A stretch of 64,000 bases of DNA from Albidovulum litorale (GTDB taxonomy: Bacteria > Pseudomonadota > Alphaproteobacteria > Rhodobacterales > Rhodobacteraceae): NCBI RefSeq assembly GCF_025751495.1, contig NZ_JAOWKZ010000002.1, forward strand, positions 62,001-126,000, in the 5' to 3' direction. A model generated the notes under the pieces. That model was not told the origin of the DNA. It saw only the letters and a list, made by a program, of their open reading frames with translations, and did not search any database. Every line of letters starts with the position of its first letter. Position 1 is the stretch's first letter. Shown one piece after another: positions 57,518-64,000 of this stretch. A program made the translations under genes and the position numbers.

Positions 57518-57937
57518 TCAGACCCCTACATCCGCGGGCGGCACCGGATATACCCCGTTGATGCGCCAGCCATCGGGACCTGCGATCATCTCATAATCGA
57601 ACAGATGGAACTGCCCGGACGCATCCCGGAACCCCATGCGTTGCAGGACGTGCCCGTTCTCCTCATGCAGGTCGAGATAACGAACCGCATCGGGCCGCCA
57701 GATCATCGGATACCCGGTCTCCACCATACGCCCGAACGTCTCGGGATCGCGGAAAATACCCTGTATCATCGGCGAGGCGAAATCGAACGCGGCTGAAAGG
57801 TCATCGGCCGCGAAAGCCTCGATCTGCCGACCGATAACCGTCTGAATATCGGATTTGTCGTCAGCTAACGCGACGCCGGAATTACCGACCAAGGCCCCTC
57901 CGGCAATCAGCACGAAAGCCAGTATTGTTCGTGGCAT
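57518..57937 (-). CDS. DUF4864 secreted protein
   Basis: 139 residues with a signal peptide (about 1-25, ending ALA-DD). The NTF2-like pattern IQTVIGRQIEAFAADDLSAAFDFASP and FRDPETFGRMVETGYPMIW identifies DUF4864; the end reads WRINGVYPVPPADVGV. Function is unknown; probably periplasmic. Confidence 0.87.
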   Translation of the reverse strand: MPRTILAFVLIAGGALVGNSGVALADDKSDIQTVIGRQIEAFAADDLSAAFDFASPMIQGIFRDPETFGRMVETGYPMIWRPDAVRYLDLHEENGHVLQRMGFRDASGQFHLFDYEMIAGPDGWRINGVYPVPPADVGV

Positions 57938-58034
57938 CGCTGCCTCCGCAACCGACGCTGTTACTCACTTATAGCGCACAATCCGATCGCAGCCAAACAG
58001 CGGCGGCGAAGCCCCGTAATCAAACTCTTCGACT

Positions 58035-58115
58035 TCAGATGAACGGAACCAGAGGAACGCCGTTGCCGCAACCACCCAGCAAGGCCGTGAGCAGGATCAG
58101 AACAATAAGCCGCAT
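58035..58115 (-). CDS. 26-residue lipoprotein (entericidin-size)
   Basis: A tiny frame, MRLIVLILLTALLGGC followed by ten residues, with a strong GGAAAGGGA ribosome-binding site. The lipobox LLGGC would place a lipid on C16, leaving an 11-residue mature lipopeptide (CGNGVPLVPFI). It is too short for standard gene callers. It lies between DUF4864 and lysK on the same strand. Function is unknown; a structural or stress lipopeptide is possible. Confidence 0.7.
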   Translation of the reverse strand: MRLIVLILLTALLGGCGNGVPLVPFI

Positions 58116-58205
58116 CGCGATTCCCTTTCCGGATACGCAATAGTGTATGGTCCGATCCTAGCTCCGCTGTACGCACCGCACGAGGAGATTCAGCGCCGTT
58201 TTCCC

Positions 58206-59786
58206 CTATGCGGCCAATTGTCCTGCGAGGGCCCGTTCGATCAGCGCAACCGTCTCTTCGACACCGTAGAGCGCGATGAATCCGCCGAAACGCGGCCCTT
58301 GCGATGCGCCCAGCAACACCTCGTAAAGCGCCGTGAACCAGTCGCGCAAAGGCTCGAATTCATGTTCCTTGCCAACGGCAAAGACCATCGACTGCAACGC
58401 CTCGGCATCAAGCCCGCCATCCCAGACCTTGAGGCGCGAAACGAGATCCTCCATCGCCGCCCGTTCCTTGTCGGTCGGTGCGCGGAAGACCCGTGTCGGC
58501 GCAACATGATCGTTGAAGTAACGCACTGCAAAGGCCGCCGCCTGATCGAGCTGCGGGTTGGTCTCGGGCGAGGCGTCGGGCGCATATTTGCGGATGAAGC
58601 CCCAAAGCCCGTCCTTGTCCTTGGCCCCGGCCACCGAAGCGAGGTTCAGGAGCATCGCGAAGGGCACCACCATGTCCGAGGCCGGCGGCTGGCCGTTGTG
58701 GATGTGCCAGACAGGGTTGGCGAGCTTTCCCGTATCGTCCTGATCGGGGAAAGCCCGCAACTGCTGGTGATATTCGTCCACCGCCTTCGGGATCACGTCC
58801 CACCACAGCCGTTTTGCGGTCTTGGGCTTCTGATACATGAAATAGCCCAAGGACTCGGTTGCCGCATAGGTCAGCCATTCGTCGATCGTCAGGCCGTTGC
58901 CCTTCGATTTCGAGATTTTCTGACCCTGCTCGTCGAGAAACAGCTCATATGTGAAGTGCTCGGGCTTCCTGCCGCCCAGAACCTCGCAGATGCCGTCATA
59001 AATCGGCGTATTGGTCGAGTGGTCCTTGCCATACATCTCGAAATCGACATCAAGCGCCGCCCAGCGCGCGCCGAAATCCGGCTTCCACTGCAGCTTTACG
59101 TTGCCGCCCGTCACCGGCAGCACCCATTCGCGGCCCGTCTCATCGTCGAAGGTGACGGTGTGGTCCTTCTTGTCGACGTGCTTGATCGGAACGTAAAGCA
59201 CACGCCCCGTTTCAGGATGGATCGGCAGGAAGCAGGAATAGGTCTGCTGACGCTCCTCGCGCAAGCTGGCCAGCATGATCTCCATGATCTTTTCATACCG
59301 TTCAGCCGCCAGCCGCAACGTGTCGTCGAAGGCGCCCGATTTGTAGAACTCGGTCGCGGAATAGAATTCATACTCAAAGCCGAATGTGTTCAGGAACCGC
59401 CGCAACATCGCGTTGTTGTGGTGCCCAAAGCTTTCATATTCCCCGAACGGGTCGGGCACGGAGGTCAGCGGCTTCTGGATATTGGCCTTCAGAAGCTCCT
59501 GCTGCGGCACGTTCTCGGGAACTTTCCGCATTCCGTCGAGGTCGTCCGAGAAACAGAAAAGCCGCGTCGGGATGTCCGAGATGATCTCGAAGGCCCGGCG
59601 GATCATCGTCGTGCGCTGCACTTCGCCGAAGGTGCCGATATGCGGCAGGCCGGACGGGCCATAGCCGGTCTCGAACAGCACATAGCCCTTTTCGGGGTCC
59701 TTCTTCTCATAGCGTTTCAGCACGCGGCGCGCTTCCTCGAAAGGCCAGGCTTTGGAGTTCATCGCGGCGTCGCGCAGAGAAGACAT
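58206..59786 (-). CDS. lysK: lysine-tRNA ligase, class I
   Basis: 526 residues of the class I (archaeal-type) LysRS used by most alphaproteobacteria. Signatures are [10 protein letters not shown] (H49) and KISKSKGNG near residue 290, with a C-terminal all-helical anticodon-binding domain. It charges tRNA-Lys. No class II lysS is in the window. Confidence 0.98.
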   Translation of the reverse strand: MSSLRDAAMNSKAWPFEEARRVLKRYEKKDPEKGYVLFETGYGPSGLPHIGTFGEVQRTTMIRRAFEIISDIPTRLFCFSDDLDGMRKVPENVPQQELLKANIQKPLTSVPDPFGEYESFGHHNNAMLRRFLNTFGFEYEFYSATEFYKSGAFDDTLRLAAERYEKIMEIMLASLREERQQTYSCFLPIHPETGRVLYVPIKHVDKKDHTVTFDDETGREWVLPVTGGNVKLQWKPDFGARWAALDVDFEMYGKDHSTNTPIYDGICEVLGGRKPEHFTYELFLDEQGQKISKSKGNGLTIDEWLTYAATESLGYFMYQKPKTAKRLWWDVIPKAVDEYHQQLRAFPDQDDTGKLANPVWHIHNGQPPASDMVVPFAMLLNLASVAGAKDKDGLWGFIRKYAPDASPETNPQLDQAAAFAVRYFNDHVAPTRVFRAPTDKERAAMEDLVSRLKVWDGGLDAEALQSMVFAVGKEHEFEPLRDWFTALYEVLLGASQGPRFGGFIALYGVEETVALIERALAGQLAA

Positions 59787-59897
59787 GTCAGTAATTCCCG
59801 AAAGAATGGCACCCCGTGTGCCACAAGCCCCGTCTCCTATTGAACGGGGGCGGGATCGTCAATAATTTGCCCTTCAAAGCCCGAAAGGACAGAGCCA

Positions 59898-60320
59898 TTG
59901 CCCCATACCCTTCCCGCCTTCTCCGCCCAGGACGCCCTTGTCGCGATCATGGTCACCGTCTCGGTCTCGGATGAGACGATCCGTACCTCCGAACTCGTCG
60001 CCATCGAACGTCAGGTCAACCACCTGCCGATCTTTGCCGACTACGACATCGACAACGCGAAAGAGGTCGCCGAGACAGTCTACAAGCTAATGGAAGATGA
60101 AGACGGCCTCGACACGCTATTTGCCATGGTCAGGGACGCGTTGCCCGACCGGCTTTGGGAAACCGCCTATGCTTTGGCCTGCGATGTGGCAGCGGCAGAC
60201 GGCACGATCCGGCAGGGGGAGTTGAGGCTTCTGGAGGAAATCCGCCACGAATTGACCATCGATCGACTCCACGCCGCCGCCATAGAACGCGGCGCAAGGG
60301 CACGTCACCTGACGCTCTGA
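59898..60320 (+). CDS. TerB-like tellurite-resistance family protein
   Basis: 140 residues from a TTG at 59898, preceded by AAAGGACAG. The helical TerB fold shows an acidic pattern: ALVAIMVTVSVSDETIRTSELVAIE in the first half and ACDVAAADGTIRQGELRLLEEI in the second. TerB-like proteins bind divalent metal and take part in stress responses; other ter genes are absent here. Confidence 0.82.
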   Translation: MPHTLPAFSAQDALVAIMVTVSVSDETIRTSELVAIERQVNHLPIFADYDIDNAKEVAETVYKLMEDEDGLDTLFAMVRDALPDRLWETAYALACDVAAADGTIRQGELRLLEEIRHELTIDRLHAAAIERGARARHLTL

Positions 60321-60367
60321 GCATCAGTTTGCAGCGGATGAGGCCCGTCGGCACAGCGTCTGCAAAG

Positions 60368-60394
60368 TGTCGGCAAAACGTATGGCAACGTGTC
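60368..60394 (+). repeat. 27-bp element, second arm of the distant inverted repeat
   Basis: TGTCGGCAAA, AC, GTATGGCAA, CG, TGTC. It is the inverted partner of 16000-16026 (23 of 27). Neighbouring bases (GTCTGCAAA before, GTCTGCCGG after) continue the 10-12 bp unit pattern. It lies in the gap between the TerB-like and FGE-fold genes. Confidence 0.6.
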
Positions 60395-60484
60395 TGCCGG
60401 GGTCGCAGATATCGCGTCGGCTTGATCGGTCGCTCGTCCAGAAGGGCGCGGAGACGGCGATATGGTTTCGGAAAGGTCGTTTAG

Positions 60485-61501
60485 GTGAAGTTCACACTCC
60501 ACGCCTTGGCCGCTTGGCTTCTGTTGGCTTTCGCCGCCTATGCCGCGCCGCTGGACATCTTCCGCGACTGCGAGGTCTGCCCGGAGATGATCGAACTGCC
60601 ACTGGGCGAGTTTGTCATGGGCGCGCCCGATGATGAGTTCCGGCGGATCGTCTATTACCGGGATGGCGCCATCCGTATGGCGACAGAGGACAATCCCTAC
60701 ATCCCCGACAATGAAGGCCCGCAACACCGCGTCGTAGTCGACATCCCCATCGCCATGGGGCGTAACGAAGTGACCTATGCCGAATGGATGGCGTGCATCG
60801 AGGACGGTGGGTGCAATGGCTATGTCCCGGACAACCGGATTGGTCGCGTGGGAACGAAGGATGCGATCATCCGGTCACTGACCGACGTACGGTTCTCGCA
60901 TCTTCCGTCGAGCAGCTCGATGCTTGACGCAATTGTCGAGGATCGGTTCCTGAAGATCGGCGGGAACTACCCGGTTCTGAGAGTGTCGTATTCAGATGCG
61001 CAAGCCTATGTCGCATGGCTGAACCGAAAGCTGGGTACCGATGCCTACAGGCTGCCGACCGAAGCGGAATGGGAATATGCAGCGCGTGCCGGTACGACAA
61101 CGCGATTTGCCCAAGGGTTCGAGCCGAGCCCGGATCAGGTGAATACATCAGGTCAGGCGACCGAAATGGTATTGCACAAGGATCGGCCAGACCTGCGCAA
61201 TCTCGGCTACCCGGTGCCGGTGAATGAAATGGACGCCACCAATCGCTGGGACTTGCGGCACATGTCCGGCAACGCAGGCGAGATAACGCTTTCCTGCTAT
61301 ACGATGCGTTACGAGGGTTGGTCGACTACGAGCGAATGGCTGGACAAGAGCTTCAGTGAAAGCTGTGAAGAACGTACGGCGCGTGGCGGCGGGTTTGGAT
61401 CGCCCTTGGATGGCGCGCGCGCAGCCAGTCGGAGGGCGATCGGCCCAAAAATGGAGAGAAGCCAATATCGTGGCTTCCGGATTGTTAAGGAGTTGGACTA
61501 G
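60485..61501 (+). CDS. secreted FGE/SUMF1-fold protein
   Basis: 338 residues from a GTG at 60485, with a signal peptide (about 1-21). The SUMF1 fold is seen in [53 protein letters not shown] and the closing [18 protein letters not shown]. The cysteine pair of true formylglycine-generating enzymes is absent from the closing motif, so sulfatase activation is unlikely. It may be a binding or structural protein. The gene looks less GC-rich than its neighbours. Confidence 0.86.
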   Translation: MKFTLHALAAWLLLAFAAYAAPLDIFRDCEVCPEMIELPLGEFVMGAPDDEFRRIVYYRDGAIRMATEDNPYIPDNEGPQHRVVVDIPIAMGRNEVTYAEWMACIEDGGCNGYVPDNRIGRVGTKDAIIRSLTDVRFSHLPSSSSMLDAIVEDRFLKIGGNYPVLRVSYSDAQAYVAWLNRKLGTDAYRLPTEAEWEYAARAGTTTRFAQGFEPSPDQVNTSGQATEMVLHKDRPDLRNLGYPVPVNEMDATNRWDLRHMSGNAGEITLSCYTMRYEGWSTTSEWLDKSFSESCEERTARGGGFGSPLDGARAASRRAIGPKMERSQYRGFRIVKELD

Positions 61502-61642
61502 CTGCCCAGCCCCAGCCCCAACCCGCCCCTTCCCAACCTCTCCGTTTTCCTGTATGGCCCCGCTCCATCTGTGACGTGAGCCCATGCCCCCGGGCGCATG
61601 CGAAGGATTGGGGGCGGCGGCAATGGGGCCGCTATGCAAAAA

Positions 61643-61674
61643 GGAGGACACGGGATACGCCCGTGCGTGCCTCC
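61643..61674 (+). promoter_or_regulatory. hairpin in the pnp leader
   Basis: GGAGG with CACGGG (61643-61654) pairs with CCCGTG and CCTCC (61660-61674); only a small internal bulge separates the two stems. It ends exactly before the AAGAGGAAA ribosome-binding site. In E. coli a pnp leader stem is cut by RNase III and PNPase for autocontrol; this hairpin is placed for a similar role. Confidence 0.5.
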
Positions 61675-61689
61675 AAGAGGAAACGATAT

Positions 61690-63843
61690 ATGTTCAACGT
61701 GACAAAGAAATCCATCCAGTGGGGCCAGGAAGAGCTGACACTGGAAACGGGAAAGGTTGCCCGTCAGGCCGACGGTTCGGTCATCGCCACCCTTGGCGAG
61801 ACATCCGTCATGGCCAACGTGACCTATGCCCGTCAACAGAAGCCGGGGCAGGACTTCTTCCCGCTGACCGTGCATTATCAGGAAAAGACCTATGCCGCTG
61901 GCAAGATCCCGGGCGGCTTTTTCAAGCGTGAAGGGCGTCCTTCGGAAAAGGAAACGCTGACCTCGCGCCTGATCGACCGTCCGATCCGTCCGCTTTTCGT
62001 CGATGGCTTCAAGAACGAAGTTCTGGTGATCTGCACGGTTCTTTCCCACGACCTCGTCAACGATCCCGACATCGTCGCGATGATCGCGGCCTCGGCGGCG
62101 CTGACCATCTCGGGCGTGCCCTTCATGGGCCCGATCGGCGCTGCGCGCGTCGGCTTCTCGAACGGCGAATATGTGCTGAACCCCGAAGTCAGCGACATGG
62201 ACCAGTTGCGCATGAACCCCGAGCAACGGCTCGACCTCGTCGTCGCGGGCACCAAGGACGCGGTGATGATGGTGGAATCGGAGGCCTATGAGCTTTCCGA
62301 GGCCGAGATGCTGGGCGCCGTGAAGTTCGGCCATGAGGCGATGCAGCCGGTGATCGACCTGATCATCGCCTTCGCCGAGGCTTCGGCCAAGGAACCCTTC
62401 GACTTCACTCCGCCGGACTATTCCGAGCTTTACGGCAAGGTGAAATCGGCGGGAGAGACGCAGATGCGCGCGGCCTTCGCGATCCTCGACAAGCAGGAGC
62501 GCACCAACGCCATCGCCGCCGCCCGCGACGCCGTTAAGGCGACGCTCACGGAAGAGGAACTGGACGACGCCAATCTCGGCTCGGCCTTCAAGAAGCTGGA
62601 ATCGTCGATCCTGCGCGGCGATGTCGTTGCCAACGGCAAGCGCATCGACGGCCGCGACACCAAGACGGTTCGCCCGATCGTGTCGGAAGTCGGCATCCTG
62701 CCGCGCACGCATGGTTCGGCGCTCTTCACCCGCGGCGAGACCCAGGGCCTCGTGATCACCACGCTCGGCACCGGCGAGGATGAGCAGATCATCGACGCGC
62801 TGCACGGCAATTTCCGCTCGAACTTCCTTCTGCACTACAACTTCCCGCCCTATTCGGTCGGCGAGGTTGGCCGTTTCGGTCCTCCGGGCCGTCGTGAGAT
62901 CGGCCACGGGAAACTCGCGTGGCGCGCGCTTCAGGCGGTTCTGCCGGCGCCGACCGACTTCCCCTACACGATCCGCGTCGTGTCGGAGATCACGGAATCG
63001 AACGGCTCGTCGTCCATGGCCACGGTCTGCGGCTCGTCGCTGTCGATGATGGATGCGGGCGTACCCCTGAAGGCGCCGGTCGCCGGTGTCGCCATGGGCC
63101 TGATCCTGGAAGATGACGGCAAATACGCGGTCCTGACCGACATTCTTGGCGACGAGGATCACCTCGGCGACATGGACTTCAAGGTCGCGGGTACGGAAAA
63201 CGGCATCACCTCGCTCCAGATGGACATCAAGGTAGCGGGCATCACGCCCGCGATCATGGAACAGGCGCTGGCGCAGGCGAAAGACGGTCGGATGCACATC
63301 CTCGGCGAGATGGCCAAGGCGCTGACCGAAGGCCGGAGCGAGTTCTCCGCCCATGCCCCGCGCATCGAGACGATGACCGTGCCCACCGACAAGATCCGCG
63401 AAGTGATCGGCTCGGGCGGTAAGGTCATCCGCGAGATCGTCGAAGTGTCGGGCGCCAAGGTCGATATCAACGACGACGGCGTGATCAAGATCGCGTCGGC
63501 CAATGCCGAGTCGATCAAGAAGGCCTACGACATGATCTACTCGATCGTGGCCGAGCCGGAAGAGGGCAAGATCTATACCGGCAAGGTCGTGAAGCTGGTC
63601 GATTTCGGCGCTTTCGTGAACTTCTTCGGCAAGCGCGACGGTCTGGTCCATGTGTCCCAGATCGCAAACAAGCGCCTGCAGCACCCGAACGAGGTGCTGA
63701 AAGAAGGTCAGGAAGTGAAGGTCAAGCTTCTCGGATTCGACGACCGCGGCAAGGTGCGCCTTGGCATGAAGATGGTCGATCAGGAAACCGGCGAAGAAAT
63801 CGCGCCGGAGAAAAAGGAAAAGGCCGACGCGGATCAGGAGTGA
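61690..63843 (+). CDS. pnp: polyribonucleotide nucleotidyltransferase (PNPase)
   Basis: 717 residues from the ATG at 61690. Two RNase PH-like halves (about 1-230 and 320-550) with the catalytic [15 protein letters not shown] and [20 protein letters not shown] segments, then KH ([15 protein letters not shown]) and S1 ([15 protein letters not shown]) domains. It degrades RNA 3' to 5' by phosphorolysis as part of the degradosome. A frame antisense to it is open for 800 codons but is a codon-bias shadow. Confidence 0.98.
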   Translation: MFNVTKKSIQWGQEELTLETGKVARQADGSVIATLGETSVMANVTYARQQKPGQDFFPLTVHYQEKTYAAGKIPGGFFKREGRPSEKETLTSRLIDRPIRPLFVDGFKNEVLVICTVLSHDLVNDPDIVAMIAASAALTISGVPFMGPIGAARVGFSNGEYVLNPEVSDMDQLRMNPEQRLDLVVAGTKDAVMMVESEAYELSEAEMLGAVKFGHEAMQPVIDLIIAFAEASAKEPFDFTPPDYSELYGKVKSAGETQMRAAFAILDKQERTNAIAAARDAVKATLTEEELDDANLGSAFKKLESSILRGDVVANGKRIDGRDTKTVRPIVSEVGILPRTHGSALFTRGETQGLVITTLGTGEDEQIIDALHGNFRSNFLLHYNFPPYSVGEVGRFGPPGRREIGHGKLAWRALQAVLPAPTDFPYTIRVVSEITESNGSSSMATVCGSSLSMMDAGVPLKAPVAGVAMGLILEDDGKYAVLTDILGDEDHLGDMDFKVAGTENGITSLQMDIKVAGITPAIMEQALAQAKDGRMHILGEMAKALTEGRSEFSAHAPRIETMTVPTDKIREVIGSGGKVIREIVEVSGAKVDINDDGVIKIASANAESIKKAYDMIYSIVAEPEEGKIYTGKVVKLVDFGAFVNFFGKRDGLVHVSQIANKRLQHPNEVLKEGQEVKVKLLGFDDRGKVRLGMKMVDQETGEEIAPEKKEKADADQE

Positions 63844-63863
63844 TCCCGTCCGAAAAAAATTGA

Positions 63864-63886
63864 GGGCCCGGAAACACTCCGGGCCC
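63864..63886 (+). terminator. hairpin after pnp
   Basis: GGGCCCGGA, AACAC, TCCGGGCCC: a 9-bp perfect stem 20 bp after the pnp stop. No U-run follows on the plus strand; an A-run precedes it, so a U-run exists only on the minus strand. It could end transcription from the right or protect the pnp mRNA end. Confidence 0.55.
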
Positions 63887-63968
63887 CTGCATTCGCGATG
63901 TGAGCACCCGTTCCATACCGAACTGAATTGCACTTCTTTGCGACGCACAGAACTTTAGGAATCGCGCC

Positions 63969-64000
63969 ATGAAGGCCTTCAGACGCCGCGCTTATCTTTT
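63969..64000 (+). CDS. start of an unidentified gene, cut by the window edge
   Basis: An ATG preceded by TTAGGA at 8 bp spacing opens MKAFRRRAYL before the sequence ends. The basic start followed by a hydrophobic turn could be a signal peptide. Too little remains for identification. Confidence 0.4.
   Translation, partial: MKAFRRRAYL

Noticed and set aside
61498-63948. 816-codon minus-strand frame
   Set aside because: Antisense to pnp; all conserved residues belong to PNPase on the plus strand.

Overview
The window is a GC-rich, densely coded chromosomal stretch. It most likely comes from an alphaproteobacterium of the Rhodobacterales (Rhodobacteraceae/Paracoccaceae group). Supporting signs are the aa3-type cytochrome oxidase cluster in the order ctaC-ctaB-small protein-ctaG-ctaE-SURF1 followed by thrC and an M16 peptidase, a class I lysyl-tRNA synthetase, the acs/adk/DUF4212/actP acetate cluster, and a beta-helix protein resembling gene-transfer-agent head spikes. 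I saw no rRNA, tRNA, CRISPR array, transposase or integrase gene.

Region by region. 1-6.6 kb (minus strand): respiratory oxidase assembly, thrC and an M16 protease cut by the window edge. 6.8-13.3 kb (plus): tldD, dprA and topA, with one minus-strand glycosyltransferase-like gene; topA has a frameshifted lysine/alanine tail. 13.4-15.9 kb: a LysR regulator divergent from a two-gene cassette (PhyH-type Fe/2-oxoglutarate oxygenase plus HD-domain protein), laid out like PhnY/PhnZ oxidative phosphonate degradation. 16.0-25 kb: rpsO, an RTX-type protein, DUF1643, an RluA-type pseudouridine synthase, a homocysteine methyltransferase-like protein, a VOC protein, a double GFA protein, free-methionine-sulfoxide reductase and valS. 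25-29.3 kb: two DUF2147 proteins, hisA, hisF and hisE with DUF302 and cupin genes between. 29.5-34.7 kb: gamma-glutamyltranspeptidase, SBP56/methanethiol-oxidase-like protein with a membrane partner, a glutathione transferase and a MarR regulator. 34.7-40.9 kb: DUF2339, YcjF, YcjX and truA.

41-42.6 kb is a disturbed patch: a frameshifted GFA gene, a displaced 3' end of an exonuclease gene, and an alpha/beta hydrolase. 42.6-52.2 kb (minus) is one functional block for acetate. acs activates acetate and makes AMP, adk recycles AMP, DUF4212+actP import acetate, and behind them sit a DUF294 protein, a membrane protein, a CheY-like receiver and a membrane PAS/pseudokinase/DnaQ exonuclease fusion. 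52.7-58.1 kb: a flavin-type oxidase-family protein, a hybrid sensor kinase with a degenerate ATPase domain, the beta-helix spike-like protein, DUF4864 and a 26-residue lipoprotein. 58.2-63.8 kb: lysK, a TerB-like protein, an FGE-fold protein and pnp.

Most notable points: rpsO and pnp, commonly neighbours in proteobacteria, lie 45 kb apart in opposite orientation. A 27-bp imperfect inverted repeat flanks exactly the segment whose inversion would bring them together in one direction. The other two are the PhnY/PhnZ-like cassette with a perfect LysR-type operator, and the pseudokinase-exonuclease fusion in the acetate cluster.
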